From CADCWK01 sp964244115 (GTDB lineage Bacteria > Chloroflexota > Chloroflexia > Thermomicrobiales > UBA6265): a DNA stretch of 41,197 nt. This document shows positions 23,629 through 31,731 of this stretch, in pieces; the stretch's first letter is position 1; each line of letters begins with the position of its first letter. The position numbers and the translations under genes were made by a program. The notes beneath the pieces were generated by a model, which saw only the letters and a list, made by a program, of their open reading frames with translations, searched no databases and was not told where the DNA came from. The stretch covers positions 1-41,197 of the forward strand of contig CAXTHM010000032.1 in the NCBI GenBank assembly GCA_964244115.1, given 5' to 3'.

Positions 23629-24831
23629 GTGACGCCCGATGTGGAGATCGTCTCGGACAAGCTGCCGGGAAAGACCCTTGTGACAGCTTGCCTCGACCGG
23701 CGGATCATGGCCCTCGCCGACCGGGGACAATCGAGCGGCGCGATCGGCGATCGCTGGGCGGCGATGTGCGCGGACGCGGTCCGGGGCTGGAACGGAGCGG
23801 AACAGAGCGCCCCCGGCGGCGATCATCCCTTCCGGATCGTCCGGGTCGCCCGGCTCGACGACGTGCCGGCTGTCGCGGCGACGGCGTCGAAGCGCGGTCT
23901 TCAGAACCCGGATTTCCTCGTGCTCGGGCACGGCGACGGGGAGACGATCGTCCAGGGACTCGACGCCAAGTTCTCGGCGGAGACCGCGAAGCCGCGCCAG
24001 GTCAGCGCCGGGGTCGTGCGCGACCTGCTCGAGCTTCGCGCGATCCTCGAGCCGATCACGGGCGCGGTACCGGAGGACGCCGTCGTCCTCGACGGCATGT
24101 TCCTCTGCCCGGATTACGCGCTGACCCGACTAGTCTTCCGGGGACAGCCGGGCATGTTGCGACCCAGCGTCCGTCCGGACCAGGTCATGCTGATCGACGC
24201 GCCGGCCGACGAGTTCTTCGCCGACGTTCCCGGCGGGAGCCTGATCCCGTCGTTCGCCTCGATCGACGAACTCGATCTCTCGCCGGACGACAGCCTGCTC
24301 GCGTCCCTGTACTACTTCCGCCTGGTTCGCTCGGTCGCCGGCATCCAGTCGGACGAGCGCCGGCCGCTCCTGGGCGATGGCGAACGGTACGATGTCGACT
24401 ACGATGTCCTTCGCGCCGACCTCGATGCCCGCAGCCGGCAGGCGGACTCAGCGATCGATCTCGTCCGCGCGTGGGACCGCGACGCGGACACGATCCGTGG
24501 CCAGCGGGACGCCGTCGAGCAGGTCGCCGGTCTGCCGATCATCGCCGGGGAATTGCGGGAGAAGGTCGAGCGCGCAGCCTTTGACGCCGGCCGGGTGGCT
24601 CCTTCGGTGAACAAGGTCCGGCGCCGGGTCGGCAGCTGGTACCGATCGGAGCTACGCGACCTGGTCGGCCCGATCGTCCCGCCGGTGGATGATCTCGGCG
24701 CCGTCCTCGATCGGATCGGGCGGGCCGGGCGAACCCTGATGCCGGCACTCGGGCGACGGACGACCGAGATCATCGCCGAGATGGTCGAGGAGTCTCCGCC
24801 CCGCGAGGAGTCGGCGCCGGGCGATGGATAG
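23629..24831 (+). CDS. Protein with a PD-(D/E)XK-like motif, function unknown
   Basis: This 400-aa protein belongs to no family I can name. Residues 94-114 read Pro94-Asp95 ... Asp112-Ala-Lys114, inside NPDFLVLGHGDGET and GLDAKFSAE. This is the strand-strand layout of a PD-(D/E)XK nuclease core, and KPRQVSAGVV follows where such folds have the next helix. The rest is largely helical, with a charged region from ~250 to 330. The GTG at 23629 is chosen because AAGGAGG and a second GGAG lie 6-11 bases upstream; an ATG at 23593 comes before that site. No helicase or methylase partner is adjacent, so a restriction role is not supported. Nuclease activity is inference from the motif alone. Confidence 0.6.
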   Translation: MTPDVEIVSDKLPGKTLVTACLDRRIMALADRGQSSGAIGDRWAAMCADAVRGWNGAEQSAPGGDHPFRIVRVARLDDVPAVAATASKRGLQNPDFLVLGHGDGETIVQGLDAKFSAETAKPRQVSAGVVRDLLELRAILEPITGAVPEDAVVLDGMFLCPDYALTRLVFRGQPGMLRPSVRPDQVMLIDAPADEFFADVPGGSLIPSFASIDELDLSPDDSLLASLYYFRLVRSVAGIQSDERRPLLGDGERYDVDYDVLRADLDARSRQADSAIDLVRAWDRDADTIRGQRDAVEQVAGLPIIAGELREKVERAAFDAGRVAPSVNKVRRRVGSWYRSELRDLVGPIVPPVDDLGAVLDRIGRAGRTLMPALGRRTTEIIAEMVEESPPREESAPGDG

Positions 24832-24878
24832 ATCTCTTCCTCTGGCCAGCGTGAACGAGGAGGCGTTACCGGGGCGTG

Positions 24879-25937
24879 TCAGCGTTGCTGCGCCCCGGAG
24901 GGTGCCTTGGTCGCCGAGTGGGCCTGGCCAGCCGCCCGGCGAGACTGGATCTGGGCGTCCACGCGTGGCCCCACCTGCCGAACCCAGGCACCGGCCGCCC
25001 ACCAGCCGTACGAGGCCACGGCCGAGCCGACCACGACGTCGATGAAGTAGTGCTCGCCGAGGTAGATCAGGGCGAATCCCATCGACATGGCGTAGAAGAG
25101 CGCCAGCAGTTGCCAGCGCTTCCCGAAGTAGCCGGCCGGGAAGATGAGCAGGAACGTGATCGCCATGTGGATCGACGGCATGGCCGCGATCGGGTTCGAC
25201 TCCCCGACGACGGCGTAGCTCGCCTCGTAGAGCCCGCTGCCGAGCCGACCGACGACGGTCTCCATCACGCGGGAGACCGTCGGGGCGGCGGCGGTGCTGC
25301 TGTCGTCCGAGAGCCAGGGCGGGTTGGTGGGGATCAGGAAGTAGATCGCCAGCCCGACCGAGAGCAGAATGGTCAGCCCCGCGATGAACCGTTTGAAGAC
25401 GTCCGGGTACGTCTGCCAGAGCCGGAAGGCGAGGACGTGCGGGATCAGGAAGTACGACCAGTGCACGAACGTCAGGTAGAAGTCCCACCAGTGCAGGGAC
25501 TCCGGGTCGAAGAAGTCGGACTGGAGGGTGATCGTCGGGATCTGGCCGTCGAACAGCCAGCGCTCGAAATGCAGGACGCGGAGATTGACCAGGCGGGCCA
25601 GGGGCGTCTCGTCGGCGAACGATCGCAGGAAGGTGAAGGTCGCCCAGATCGCCCCGTACGGGACGAAGGCGAGGATGAAGGACCGGAGCCGGCTGACCGG
25701 CATGAAGAGAACGGCCAGGACGGCGAAGAGCCCCCAGCCGAGGAACGAGCGGTTGGTGAACAGCGCGGCGAGCACGAGGACCCCGGCCAGCGCGATCCGG
25801 ACCCACATCTGGCGGGAGAGATGGAATCGTCCCCGGGCGACATCATCGCTCGAGGGGACGCCGGCCGCGGCGGTCTCGGCGTCGACGATCATCTCGCTGA
25901 CGGGCCGCTCCGATTGGTGCGCTCGTGTCCGCCCCAT
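24879..25937 (-). CDS. PAP2-superfamily membrane protein, Aur1/IPC-synthase-like
   Basis: This 352-aa protein has six or more membrane segments. The phosphatase signature is in two parts: MPSIHMAIT (the C2 motif with its His) and LGEHYFIDVVVG (the C3 motif with His and Asp). This spacing and the ExHYxxD form are those of Aur1/inositolphosphotransferase-type PAP2 proteins rather than classical undecaprenyl-pyrophosphate phosphatases. It probably moves a phospho-head group between lipids, or hydrolyses a lipid phosphate, on the outer face of the membrane. The N-terminal ~40 residues are polar. The start is not certain: the ATG at 25937 is used, with a TTG at 25973 and an ATG at 25892 in frame. 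The C-terminus is basic. Confidence 0.85.
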   Translation of the reverse strand: MGRTRAHQSERPVSEMIVDAETAAAGVPSSDDVARGRFHLSRQMWVRIALAGVLVLAALFTNRSFLGWGLFAVLAVLFMPVSRLRSFILAFVPYGAIWATFTFLRSFADETPLARLVNLRVLHFERWLFDGQIPTITLQSDFFDPESLHWWDFYLTFVHWSYFLIPHVLAFRLWQTYPDVFKRFIAGLTILLSVGLAIYFLIPTNPPWLSDDSSTAAAPTVSRVMETVVGRLGSGLYEASYAVVGESNPIAAMPSIHMAITFLLIFPAGYFGKRWQLLALFYAMSMGFALIYLGEHYFIDVVVGSAVASYGWWAAGAWVRQVGPRVDAQIQSRRAAGQAHSATKAPSGAQQR

Positions 25938-26050
25938 GATCGGGGCGTGGGAGTCGGGCCTGGTATCGCTCAACGTTGCGAGTCCCCGAGGGTGGGCGCG
26001 ACGCCGCTCGGGTGCCGTCGCCTTGACATTTGGATCACTCTATCAGATGG

Positions 26051-26575
26051 CTACGACGGGACCGCGAGCCGATACCGGTCACGGGTCTTCTTCGTCACCG
26101 TGATCGTCTCGTCGCCGCCATCGGCTCCCGGCTTCCGAGCGATGAAGCCGCGCCGCTGCTGCTCGGCGATCCAGGGCTGGTCGAAACCGCGTTCGTGCGC
26201 CGCCGCCTCGAACAGAGGCGACGGCGCGGGATTTCCGGCCGCGATGACGGCGGCGTACAGATCCCGCCGCGCCAGCTCGGCCGGGCTGTCGGGGCCGACG
26301 AGGAGCCGCTCGACCACCGGGCCGCCCTTGAGGAACGCGATGATCTCCGGCAGGTCGGCCTTCGTCACGCCGCCGTAGATGATGTCGTCCGGATAGACGA
26401 CGAGGTTCGGCCCGATATCGCACAGGTCGATCGTCCCGCAAGTGTTGACCAGGATGTCGGTGTCCAGCTTCTGCCGGACGACCTGGAGGCGCAGCAGACC
26501 GACGATGTCCGCCGCGCCCTTCTGCTGGCAATGCTGGGACGTGCAGACCAGGATGTGCCGCTTCGTCCAGTACAT
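26051..26575 (-). CDS. Thioredoxin-fold [2Fe-2S] ferredoxin
   Basis: This 174-aa protein starts MYWTKRHILVCTSQHCQQKG. The N-terminal ~95 residues are the thioredoxin-like [2Fe-2S] ferredoxin fold, related to NuoE and Shethna-type proteins. Two cluster cysteines are in CTSQHC and two more in VNTCGTIDLCDIGPNLVVYP, followed by YGGVTKADLPEII. The C-terminal ~75 residues (SPLFEAAAHERGFDQPWI ...) are an extension I do not recognise. It is probably an electron carrier. It follows prfB by 37 bases with GAGGA before its ATG, so it is cotranscribed with release factor 2; the link is not explained by known biology. Confidence 0.87.
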   Translation of the reverse strand: MYWTKRHILVCTSQHCQQKGAADIVGLLRLQVVRQKLDTDILVNTCGTIDLCDIGPNLVVYPDDIIYGGVTKADLPEIIAFLKGGPVVERLLVGPDSPAELARRDLYAAVIAAGNPAPSPLFEAAAHERGFDQPWIAEQQRRGFIARKPGADGGDETITVTKKTRDRYRLAVPS

Positions 26576-26612
26576 CGGATGTCCTCGTGGGCTGCGGGCT
26601 CGGGGGATCGGA

Positions 26613-27723
26613 CTACTCCGGCGTCTCGATCCCCATCTGATGGTGCAGGTAGGCGTTGATGAACGGGTCGATCTTGCCATCCAGCACGGCCGCCGTGTCC
26701 CCGATCGACAGGTCGGTCCGGTGGTCGGTGACCTGGGTGTAGGGCTGCAAGACGTAGGAGCGGATCCGGCTGCCGAAGCCGGCCACGGCGTGATCGCCCT
26801 TGATCCGGGAGATCTCGTCGGCATCCTCTTGCAGCTTGCGCTCGAGCAGCCGGGCTCGGAGGATCTTGTAGGCGCTCTCCCGGTTCTGCATCTGGCTGCG
26901 TTCGTTCTGGCACGTCACCACGATCCCGGTGGGGAGATGGGTGATCCGGATGGCCGACTCCGTCTTGTTGACGTGCTGACCACCGGCGCCCGAGGCCCGG
27001 TACGTGTCGACCCGGACGTCTTCCGGCCGGATCTCGATCGTGTGGTCGCTCTCCGTTCCCTGCGGGATCACTTCGACCAGCGCGAAGGCGGTGTGCCGGC
27101 GGTGGGCCGAGTCGAACGGCGACAATCGGACCAGCCGGTGCGAACCGGCCTCCGACTTCGCTAGACCGTAGGCATTGGCCCCGGTCAGCTCGATCGTGGC
27201 GTTCTTGATGCCCGCCTCCTCACCGTCGGTCTCGTCGAGGAGTTGCGCCTTGAAGCCACGCCGATCACCCCACTTCAGGTACATCCGAACGAGCATCGAC
27301 GCCCAGTCCTGCGCGTCGATGCCGCCCTCGCCGGAGTGGACGATCATCAGGGCGTCGGAGGCATCGTACGGCCCGGTCAGCGAGAGCTCGAGTTCCAGCT
27401 CATCGATCCGGTCGCCCAGCTCCCGGGTCTCCTCGGCGACCTGGGCCGTCATCTCGGCGTCGCCGTCGGCGAGCTCGACCAGCTCGGAGAGATCGCTCGA
27501 CGACTGCTCGATCGCCTGCCAGCGGCCGACGCGCTGCTTGACCTCGCCGAGGCGGCGCATCATCGCCTGCGCGGCGGCGGGGTCGTTCCAGATCGACGGG
27601 TCGCCGCTCTGGCGCTCGAGGTCGGTTATCTCGCGCTCATAGCCAGGCAAGTCAAAGTCGCACCTTGATACGATCCAGCCGGTGGCGTATTGAGTCGAGT
27701 CGGTTGATGGTATCGGAGGACAC
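26613..27723 (-). CDS. prfB: Peptide chain release factor 2, programmed +1 frameshift
   Basis: Release factor 2 ends translation at UGA and UAA. The second, long frame has the recognition loop SPF (in VRLSPFDSAHRRHT) and the catalytic GGQ (GAGGQHVNKTES). The first 23 codons lie in a different frame: GTG at 27723 with AGGAG six bases ahead, encoding VSSDTINRLDSIRHRLDRIK, then VRL, ending CTT TGA. The ribosome must slip +1 at 27657-27651 (CTTTGAC) to enter the main frame at GAC. An internal AAGGTG three bases before CTT acts as the stimulating Shine-Dalgarno. The joined product is 369 aa, the normal length. The gene should be joined as 27723-27655 plus 27653-26613. Confidence 0.96.
27651..27666 (-). 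promoter_or_regulatory. prfB: prfB programmed frameshift site
   Basis: AAGGTG-CGA-CTT-TGA-C reads on the minus strand from 27666 to 27651. It is the classic RF2 autoregulation site: an internal Shine-Dalgarno three bases before a slippery CTT and a UGA stop followed by C. Low RF2 favours the shift and so more RF2. Confidence 0.93.
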
Positions 27724-27795
27724 GGGATGCTCCTGAGTGTCGAGCATGGTCAGCGGACGGATACCGCGAACCATGACCACGGATCGTTTCACCGG

Positions 27796-27801
27796 AGTAT
27801 A
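27796..27801 (-). promoter_or_regulatory. -10 element TATACT for prfB
   Basis: TATACT on the minus strand lies ~73 bases upstream of the prfB GTG, identical to the pyrC -10. The -35 region is only weakly similar to consensus. Confidence 0.45.
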
Positions 27802-27863
27802 CGGGGCGGCGTCCACGCTGCCGAAGACGACCTGGACAGGTCGCGGTAGCCGCCGCGGGGTGC

Positions 27864-27872
27864 TGCTATGCT
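27864..27872 (+). promoter_or_regulatory. Extended -10 TGC-TATGCT for the MFS gene
   Basis: TGC TATGCT fits an extended -10 about 75 bases upstream of the chosen GTG at 27948, in the 224-base region shared with divergent prfB. Confidence 0.4.
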
Positions 27873-27947
27873 ACCGGCCAGACAGGATGGCAGGAGCTGA
27901 CCGATCGCCGCGATGGTGGATTGGAGACCAGCGTCGAGGGCGAACTG

Positions 27948-29195
27948 GTGGATCAACGTCGGCTGCTCGTCCTGTACGGCCCCCTGCTCACCCTGATGCT
28001 GGGCCACTTCACCAACGACCTGATCGGCGGCGTGCTGCCGATCCTGGTGCCGCGGGCCAAGGACGCGTTCTCGTTGTCCAACGCCGAGGTCGGGATCATC
28101 GTCCTGGCCTACACGAGCGCCGCCTCGCTCTCGCAGCCCATCTTCGGCTACCTCTGCGACCGCTTCCCCCGGCGCTGGTTCGCGCCGGTCGCGCTCGTCT
28201 GGGGCGGCGCCTTCGCCGCGGGCTGGGCGCTGGCGCCGACCTACGAGATGCTGATCGCGCTCGCGTTCCTGGCCGGGATCGGCTCTGGCGCCTACCACCC
28301 CTTCGGCGCGACCAATGCCGCCGGCGTGACGCCGAAAGCCAAGCGGACGACCGCGCTGTCGGTCTACACCTTCGGTGGTTCCTTCGGTTTCGGCCTGGGT
28401 CCGGTCGTCGCCGCGATCCTGTTCGCCGTCGGAGGGGACTACGGGCTCCTCGCGCTGATCCTTCCGGCAACGATCGTCGCGATCCTGATCTACCGGCAGA
28501 TGGGTCGGGTCGCCGAGGCGCAGCGGACCGTATCCAACGCGGCCGGGACGGTCGACCAGAATGCCGGACCGACACCCTGGCCGCTGCTGGCGAGGGTGAT
28601 CTCGATCGTCATGCTGCGCTCGTGGGTCGTCCTGTCGGTGTTCCAGTTCCTGCCCACCTGGTTCGACGATCTCGGCTACTCCGCGGGGTTCTACGCGACG
28701 CTGACGACCGTCGCGATCCTGTCCGGGGCGACCGGGACGCTGGTCGGCGGGCTGTTCGTCGACCGGATCGGCGCCCGACGCCTGCTGGTCGGCAGCTTCT
28801 CGCTGCTGGTGATCCCGCTCATCCTGCTGACGCAGTTCCCCGGGCCGCAGGCCTTCGCCTTCGCGATGGCTTTCGGCTTCCTCGGCGATGCCGGGCTGGC
28901 CGTCCCGCTGGCGGCCGCGCAGCGCCTGCTGCCCGGGCGCACCGGAGTCGCCTCCGGGCTGATCCTCGGGCTGGGCTTCATCACCGGCGGGATCGGCGTC
29001 CCGATCACCGGGCTGATCGCCGACCAGGTCGGGATCCCGACCGCCCTGCTGCTGGTCGCGCCGCTGACGTTGATCGGATCGGCGATCGCGCTGGGTCTTC
29101 CCGGACACATCCTCGTGCATACCGAGCCGGCCGTGCGGGTGGAGGCGACCGAGCTGTCCGGCCTCGTCGTCGAGCCAGGCGGAGCCCGCCGCTGA
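27948..29195 (+). CDS. MFS transporter, fosmidomycin-resistance (Fsr)-like
   Basis: This 415-aa protein has 12 predicted membrane segments and the MFS layout. Between helices 2 and 3 it has GYLCDRFPRRWF, the MFS loop motif. The fourth helix region GIGSGAYHPFGATNAAG is the GxGxxxxHPxG signature of Fsr-like exporters, and LVGGLFVDRIGARRLLVG is the second-half loop. It should use the proton gradient to export a small hydrophilic compound; the true substrate is not known. The start is uncertain: the GTG at 27948 with GAGGG upstream is used, with a TTG at 27921 in frame. Confidence 0.85.
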   Translation: MDQRRLLVLYGPLLTLMLGHFTNDLIGGVLPILVPRAKDAFSLSNAEVGIIVLAYTSAASLSQPIFGYLCDRFPRRWFAPVALVWGGAFAAGWALAPTYEMLIALAFLAGIGSGAYHPFGATNAAGVTPKAKRTTALSVYTFGGSFGFGLGPVVAAILFAVGGDYGLLALILPATIVAILIYRQMGRVAEAQRTVSNAAGTVDQNAGPTPWPLLARVISIVMLRSWVVLSVFQFLPTWFDDLGYSAGFYATLTTVAILSGATGTLVGGLFVDRIGARRLLVGSFSLLVIPLILLTQFPGPQAFAFAMAFGFLGDAGLAVPLAAAQRLLPGRTGVASGLILGLGFITGGIGVPITGLIADQVGIPTALLLVAPLTLIGSAIALGLPGHILVHTEPAVRVEATELSGLVVEPGGARR

Positions 29196-29229
29196 CTGCG
29201 AGCGCCATCGCCCAAGGGGAACTGCGGAC

Positions 29230-29586
29230 ATGCGTTTCGGGAGGGTCATCGGGACCGTGTCGCCGATAGCTCGAGATGACCACGCCGAGAACGGGCCGGG
29301 ACCCCTTCACCTCAGTGTGGTGCTGGAAGACGGCGCGAACGTCTCGGTCATCCGGTCGGAGACGGTGCCCAGCCTGCGAGGTCCTCTCGGTGAGACTGCT
29401 CTGGCCTGGCAAGCTGACCAGTACACCCAGGAGACGATCGGCAACGAGCTTGCCCTGGCCGGTTGGGAGCCGATCGGGATCGCGGAGTCGGACGAGCCGG
29501 ACGGTGTGGCGCTGACGGCTTCGTCACCGACGTATATCGTTCGGTTCATGCAGGTGTCGAGGGACGTCCGGTCCGACCAGACGTGA
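29230..29586 (+). CDS. Small hypothetical protein
   Basis: This 118-aa protein starts at the ATG at 29230, with AAGGGGA ten bases upstream. The middle reads HLSVVLEDGANVSVIRSETVP, then LAWQADQYTQETIGNELALAG and a closing TYIVRFMQ, an alternating strand-helix pattern. It could be a small alpha-beta fold. It has no cysteine, no membrane segment and no known motif. It lies 34 bases after the MFS gene and 38 before the next gene on the same strand, so all three may share one transcript. Function unknown. Confidence 0.6.
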   Translation: MRFGRVIGTVSPIARDDHAENGPGPLHLSVVLEDGANVSVIRSETVPSLRGPLGETALAWQADQYTQETIGNELALAGWEPIGIAESDEPDGVALTASSPTYIVRFMQVSRDVRSDQT

Positions 29587-29624
29587 CAATGACATCGACC
29601 GAGTAAAGGCGGGGGTGGACGGCA

Positions 29625-30485
29625 TTGCGAAGCGCAGGCAGCGGACTCGCCGCATCGATCCTCGTGGCCATGATCGTGATCGGCGCGGCCAACCTGATCC
29701 GGGTCGAGCGGTCCGACGGCGGCGAGGTCTCGACGGTCGAAGGGACGGCGACCGACGTGGTGCAGCCCGACGGACCGCTCACGATCGAGGCCGCCTGGGT
29801 GACCGCGGACACCAGAGCCAGGGAGTGGAGCGCGGCTCCCACCTTGATCTTCGCCAGCCTCCAGGCCGACTGGCCACTGGACCCGCAGGACCCCGGTCCG
29901 GCCGAGCTGCCTCCAGGGGGCTGGGCCCGGTTCGCCTTCGTCGATCACGCGAAGGAGCGCGTGCTCTCGGTCATGATCGAGCGGTACTCGGGCGAGATCG
30001 TGACGGCCACGAGCCAGCCCTGGGCTGCCATCCAGACCGACGCGCTGCCCATCTCCGCGACGACGATCACCTCCGAGGACGCCGTCGTGATGGCGGAGTC
30101 GCGGTATGGGCAGGCCTGGCGGTCGCAGTGCCCGATCCAGCGGCATGAGACCGACGTCACGCTGCTGGCCGGAGAGGCGCCCGTCGCTCCGGAGACCGAC
30201 CCGTCGGCGACGACCCCAGCGTCCGCCCCGGTGACACCCACCGTCATCATCGGCTCCCCGATCGCCCCGTCCGGAACGCCAGCCGTCGCGGTCCCGACGA
30301 CACGTCCGGATGCGTCGATGGGAACCCCGCCGGCCGTCGACACGTCCGGACCCCGCTGGCTGGTGACCTACCGCGATGGCACCCAGCCGGGACTCAACAG
30401 TGTCGAGATGGAGATCGACGCGGCGACGGGACAGATCCTGTTCATCGATGACCGAAGTCAGGGCTGCTCGGACTTCGCCGGGTAG
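29625..30485 (+). CDS. Membrane-anchored exported protein, PepSY-like C-terminus
   Basis: This 286-aa protein starts at a TTG at 29625 with GGGGGTGG upstream. The N-terminus is a signal anchor (GLAASILVAMIVIGAANLI). A globular part follows (ARFAFVDHAKERVLSVMIER). A Thr/Pro/Ala-rich linker spans about residues 190-240. The C-terminal strand-turn WLVTYRDG ... VEMEIDAATGQILFIDD resembles the end of PepSY repeats. Two further cysteines (CPIQRH, GCSDF) might pair outside the cell. PepSY-like domains often inhibit or regulate secreted proteases; this is analogy only. It is convergent with parB. Confidence 0.65.
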   Translation: MRSAGSGLAASILVAMIVIGAANLIRVERSDGGEVSTVEGTATDVVQPDGPLTIEAAWVTADTRAREWSAAPTLIFASLQADWPLDPQDPGPAELPPGGWARFAFVDHAKERVLSVMIERYSGEIVTATSQPWAAIQTDALPISATTITSEDAVVMAESRYGQAWRSQCPIQRHETDVTLLAGEAPVAPETDPSATTPASAPVTPTVIIGSPIAPSGTPAVAVPTTRPDASMGTPPAVDTSGPRWLVTYRDGTQPGLNSVEMEIDAATGQILFIDDRSQGCSDFAG

Positions 30486-30500
30486 AGCAGAGCCGGGACG

Positions 30501-31445
30501 CTACCAGACGTCCTCACCGACGAGACGGTCGTAGAGGCTGTCCAGTTCGTCCGGCGAGGAATAGTGGATCGTCATCGCCCCGCCGCCGCGGGTCGACCGG
30601 CGGAACGTGACCCTAGCGCCGAGCGCCCCCCGGAAGCGATCCTCGACCCGGATCTCGTCCGCGTCCCGCTCGGCTGGCGCGGTCTCGACCTTTGGCCCGT
30701 CGGCCAGCCAGCGCCGGACCAGTGCCTCCGTCTGCCTGACCGTCATCTCGCGGTCGATCACGAGCCCGAGCGCGGCGACCTGATCCAGCGCGTTGACGAG
30801 GCCGAGCAGAGCCCGCGCATGACCTTCGGTGATCGTGCCCTCACCGAGCGCTTCCTGGATCTGCTCGGGCGCACCGAGCAACCGCAGCGTGTTCGTGACG
30901 CTGACCCGGGAGCGCCCGACCCGCTCGGCCACCGTCGCCTGCGTGAGACCGAACTCGTCGATCAGTTGGCGGTAGGCCATCGCCTCTTCGAGGGGTGACA
31001 GGTCGGCGCGGACCAGGTTCTCGACCAGCGCCAGCTCGAGCATCTCCTGCGGCGCCGCGTCCTTTACGACGACCGGGACCGTCTCCAGCCCGGCACGTTG
31101 GGACGCCCGCCAGCGGCGCTCCCCGGCGATCAGCGTGTAGGTCTCGGGCTGCTGCCCCCGCGTCACGATCAGTGGTTGCACGACGCCGTGCTCGCGGATC
31201 GACTGGGCCAGTTCGAGCAACTGGCGCTCGTTCATCCGCGTCCGGGGCTGGTACGGATTCGGCCGGATCGCGTCGATCGGCACGCTGGTCAGCGACGGCA
31301 GCGCCGGGCCGTCCGCCTGCCGGCTATCGTCCGGCCCCGTCGGGATCAGGGCTCCAAGGCCGCGACCGAGACCGCCGCGCCGGCTCGCGCCCGCACGGCC
31401 GGGAGTGGGAGACGGCGCTGGTCCGTCGCCGGGGTTCGCGCTCAT
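30501..31445 (-). CDS. parB: Chromosome-partitioning protein ParB
   Basis: This 314-aa ParB/Spo0J protein begins with a flexible tail holding GLGRGLGALIP, then the CTPase domain (PNPYQPRT, IREHGVVQPLIV and GERRWRA at residues 108-114). ENLVRADLSPLEEAMAY leads into the helix-turn-helix (LTQATVAERVGRSRVSVTN) that reads parS. The C-terminal dimerisation segment ends DSLYDRLVGEDVW. It loads on parS, spreads as a CTP clamp and guides chromosome origins. parA, usually just upstream, is absent on this side (the next gene upstream is divergent). No parS-like 16-mer was noticed in the window. A TAGACT element lies ~90 bases before its ATG. Confidence 0.94.
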   Translation of the reverse strand: MSANPGDGPAPSPTPGRAGASRRGGLGRGLGALIPTGPDDSRQADGPALPSLTSVPIDAIRPNPYQPRTRMNERQLLELAQSIREHGVVQPLIVTRGQQPETYTLIAGERRWRASQRAGLETVPVVVKDAAPQEMLELALVENLVRADLSPLEEAMAYRQLIDEFGLTQATVAERVGRSRVSVTNTLRLLGAPEQIQEALGEGTITEGHARALLGLVNALDQVAALGLVIDREMTVRQTEALVRRWLADGPKVETAPAERDADEIRVEDRFRGALGARVTFRRSTRGGGAMTIHYSSPDELDSLYDRLVGEDVW

Positions 31446-31531
31446 GGCGGATCGACTCCATCCTGGGAAGCGGCTCGTCGCCGGGCGAGTGACATCGATG
31501 ACCTGGCGCGACGACGTGTCTGGCAGGCCAG

Positions 31532-31537
31532 AGTCTA
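31532..31537 (-). promoter_or_regulatory. -10 element TAGACT for parB
   Basis: GG-TAGACT on the minus strand ends ~87 bases before the parB ATG, with TTTGGG 16 bases upstream as a poor -35. On the other strand, TACAAT at 31668-31673 is the likely -10 for the Mur ligase gene starting at 31732. Confidence 0.45.
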
Positions 31538-31731
31538 CCAGTATGCCAGCGCACCCAAACCGGCGGGAGCGGTGGCGGATGGTGGCCTGAGGGGGAGTCG
31601 TCGACCGGTCGTTCGGACGGCTGGTTCACGCTGGCGCTCGTGGCGAGCGGAACGGCATCGGTGCCACTACAATCCCCTTCGCCGTCAGCGACCGCCGATC
31701 GACCGGCCCATCCAGATCCTCGGGGTTCACC

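Noticed and set aside
23593..24584. Overlapping second plus-strand frame in the 23629-24831 gene
   Set aside because: Arg/Gly/Pro-rich shadow; the other frame has the ribosome site and a balanced protein.
26023..26028. Perfect TTGACA on the plus strand
   Set aside because: It lies between two minus-strand genes, has no -10 at 16-18 bases and no plus-strand gene follows.
31446..31731. parS-like site near parB
   Set aside because: I found no sequence near TGTTTCACGTGAAACA here or elsewhere in the window by eye.
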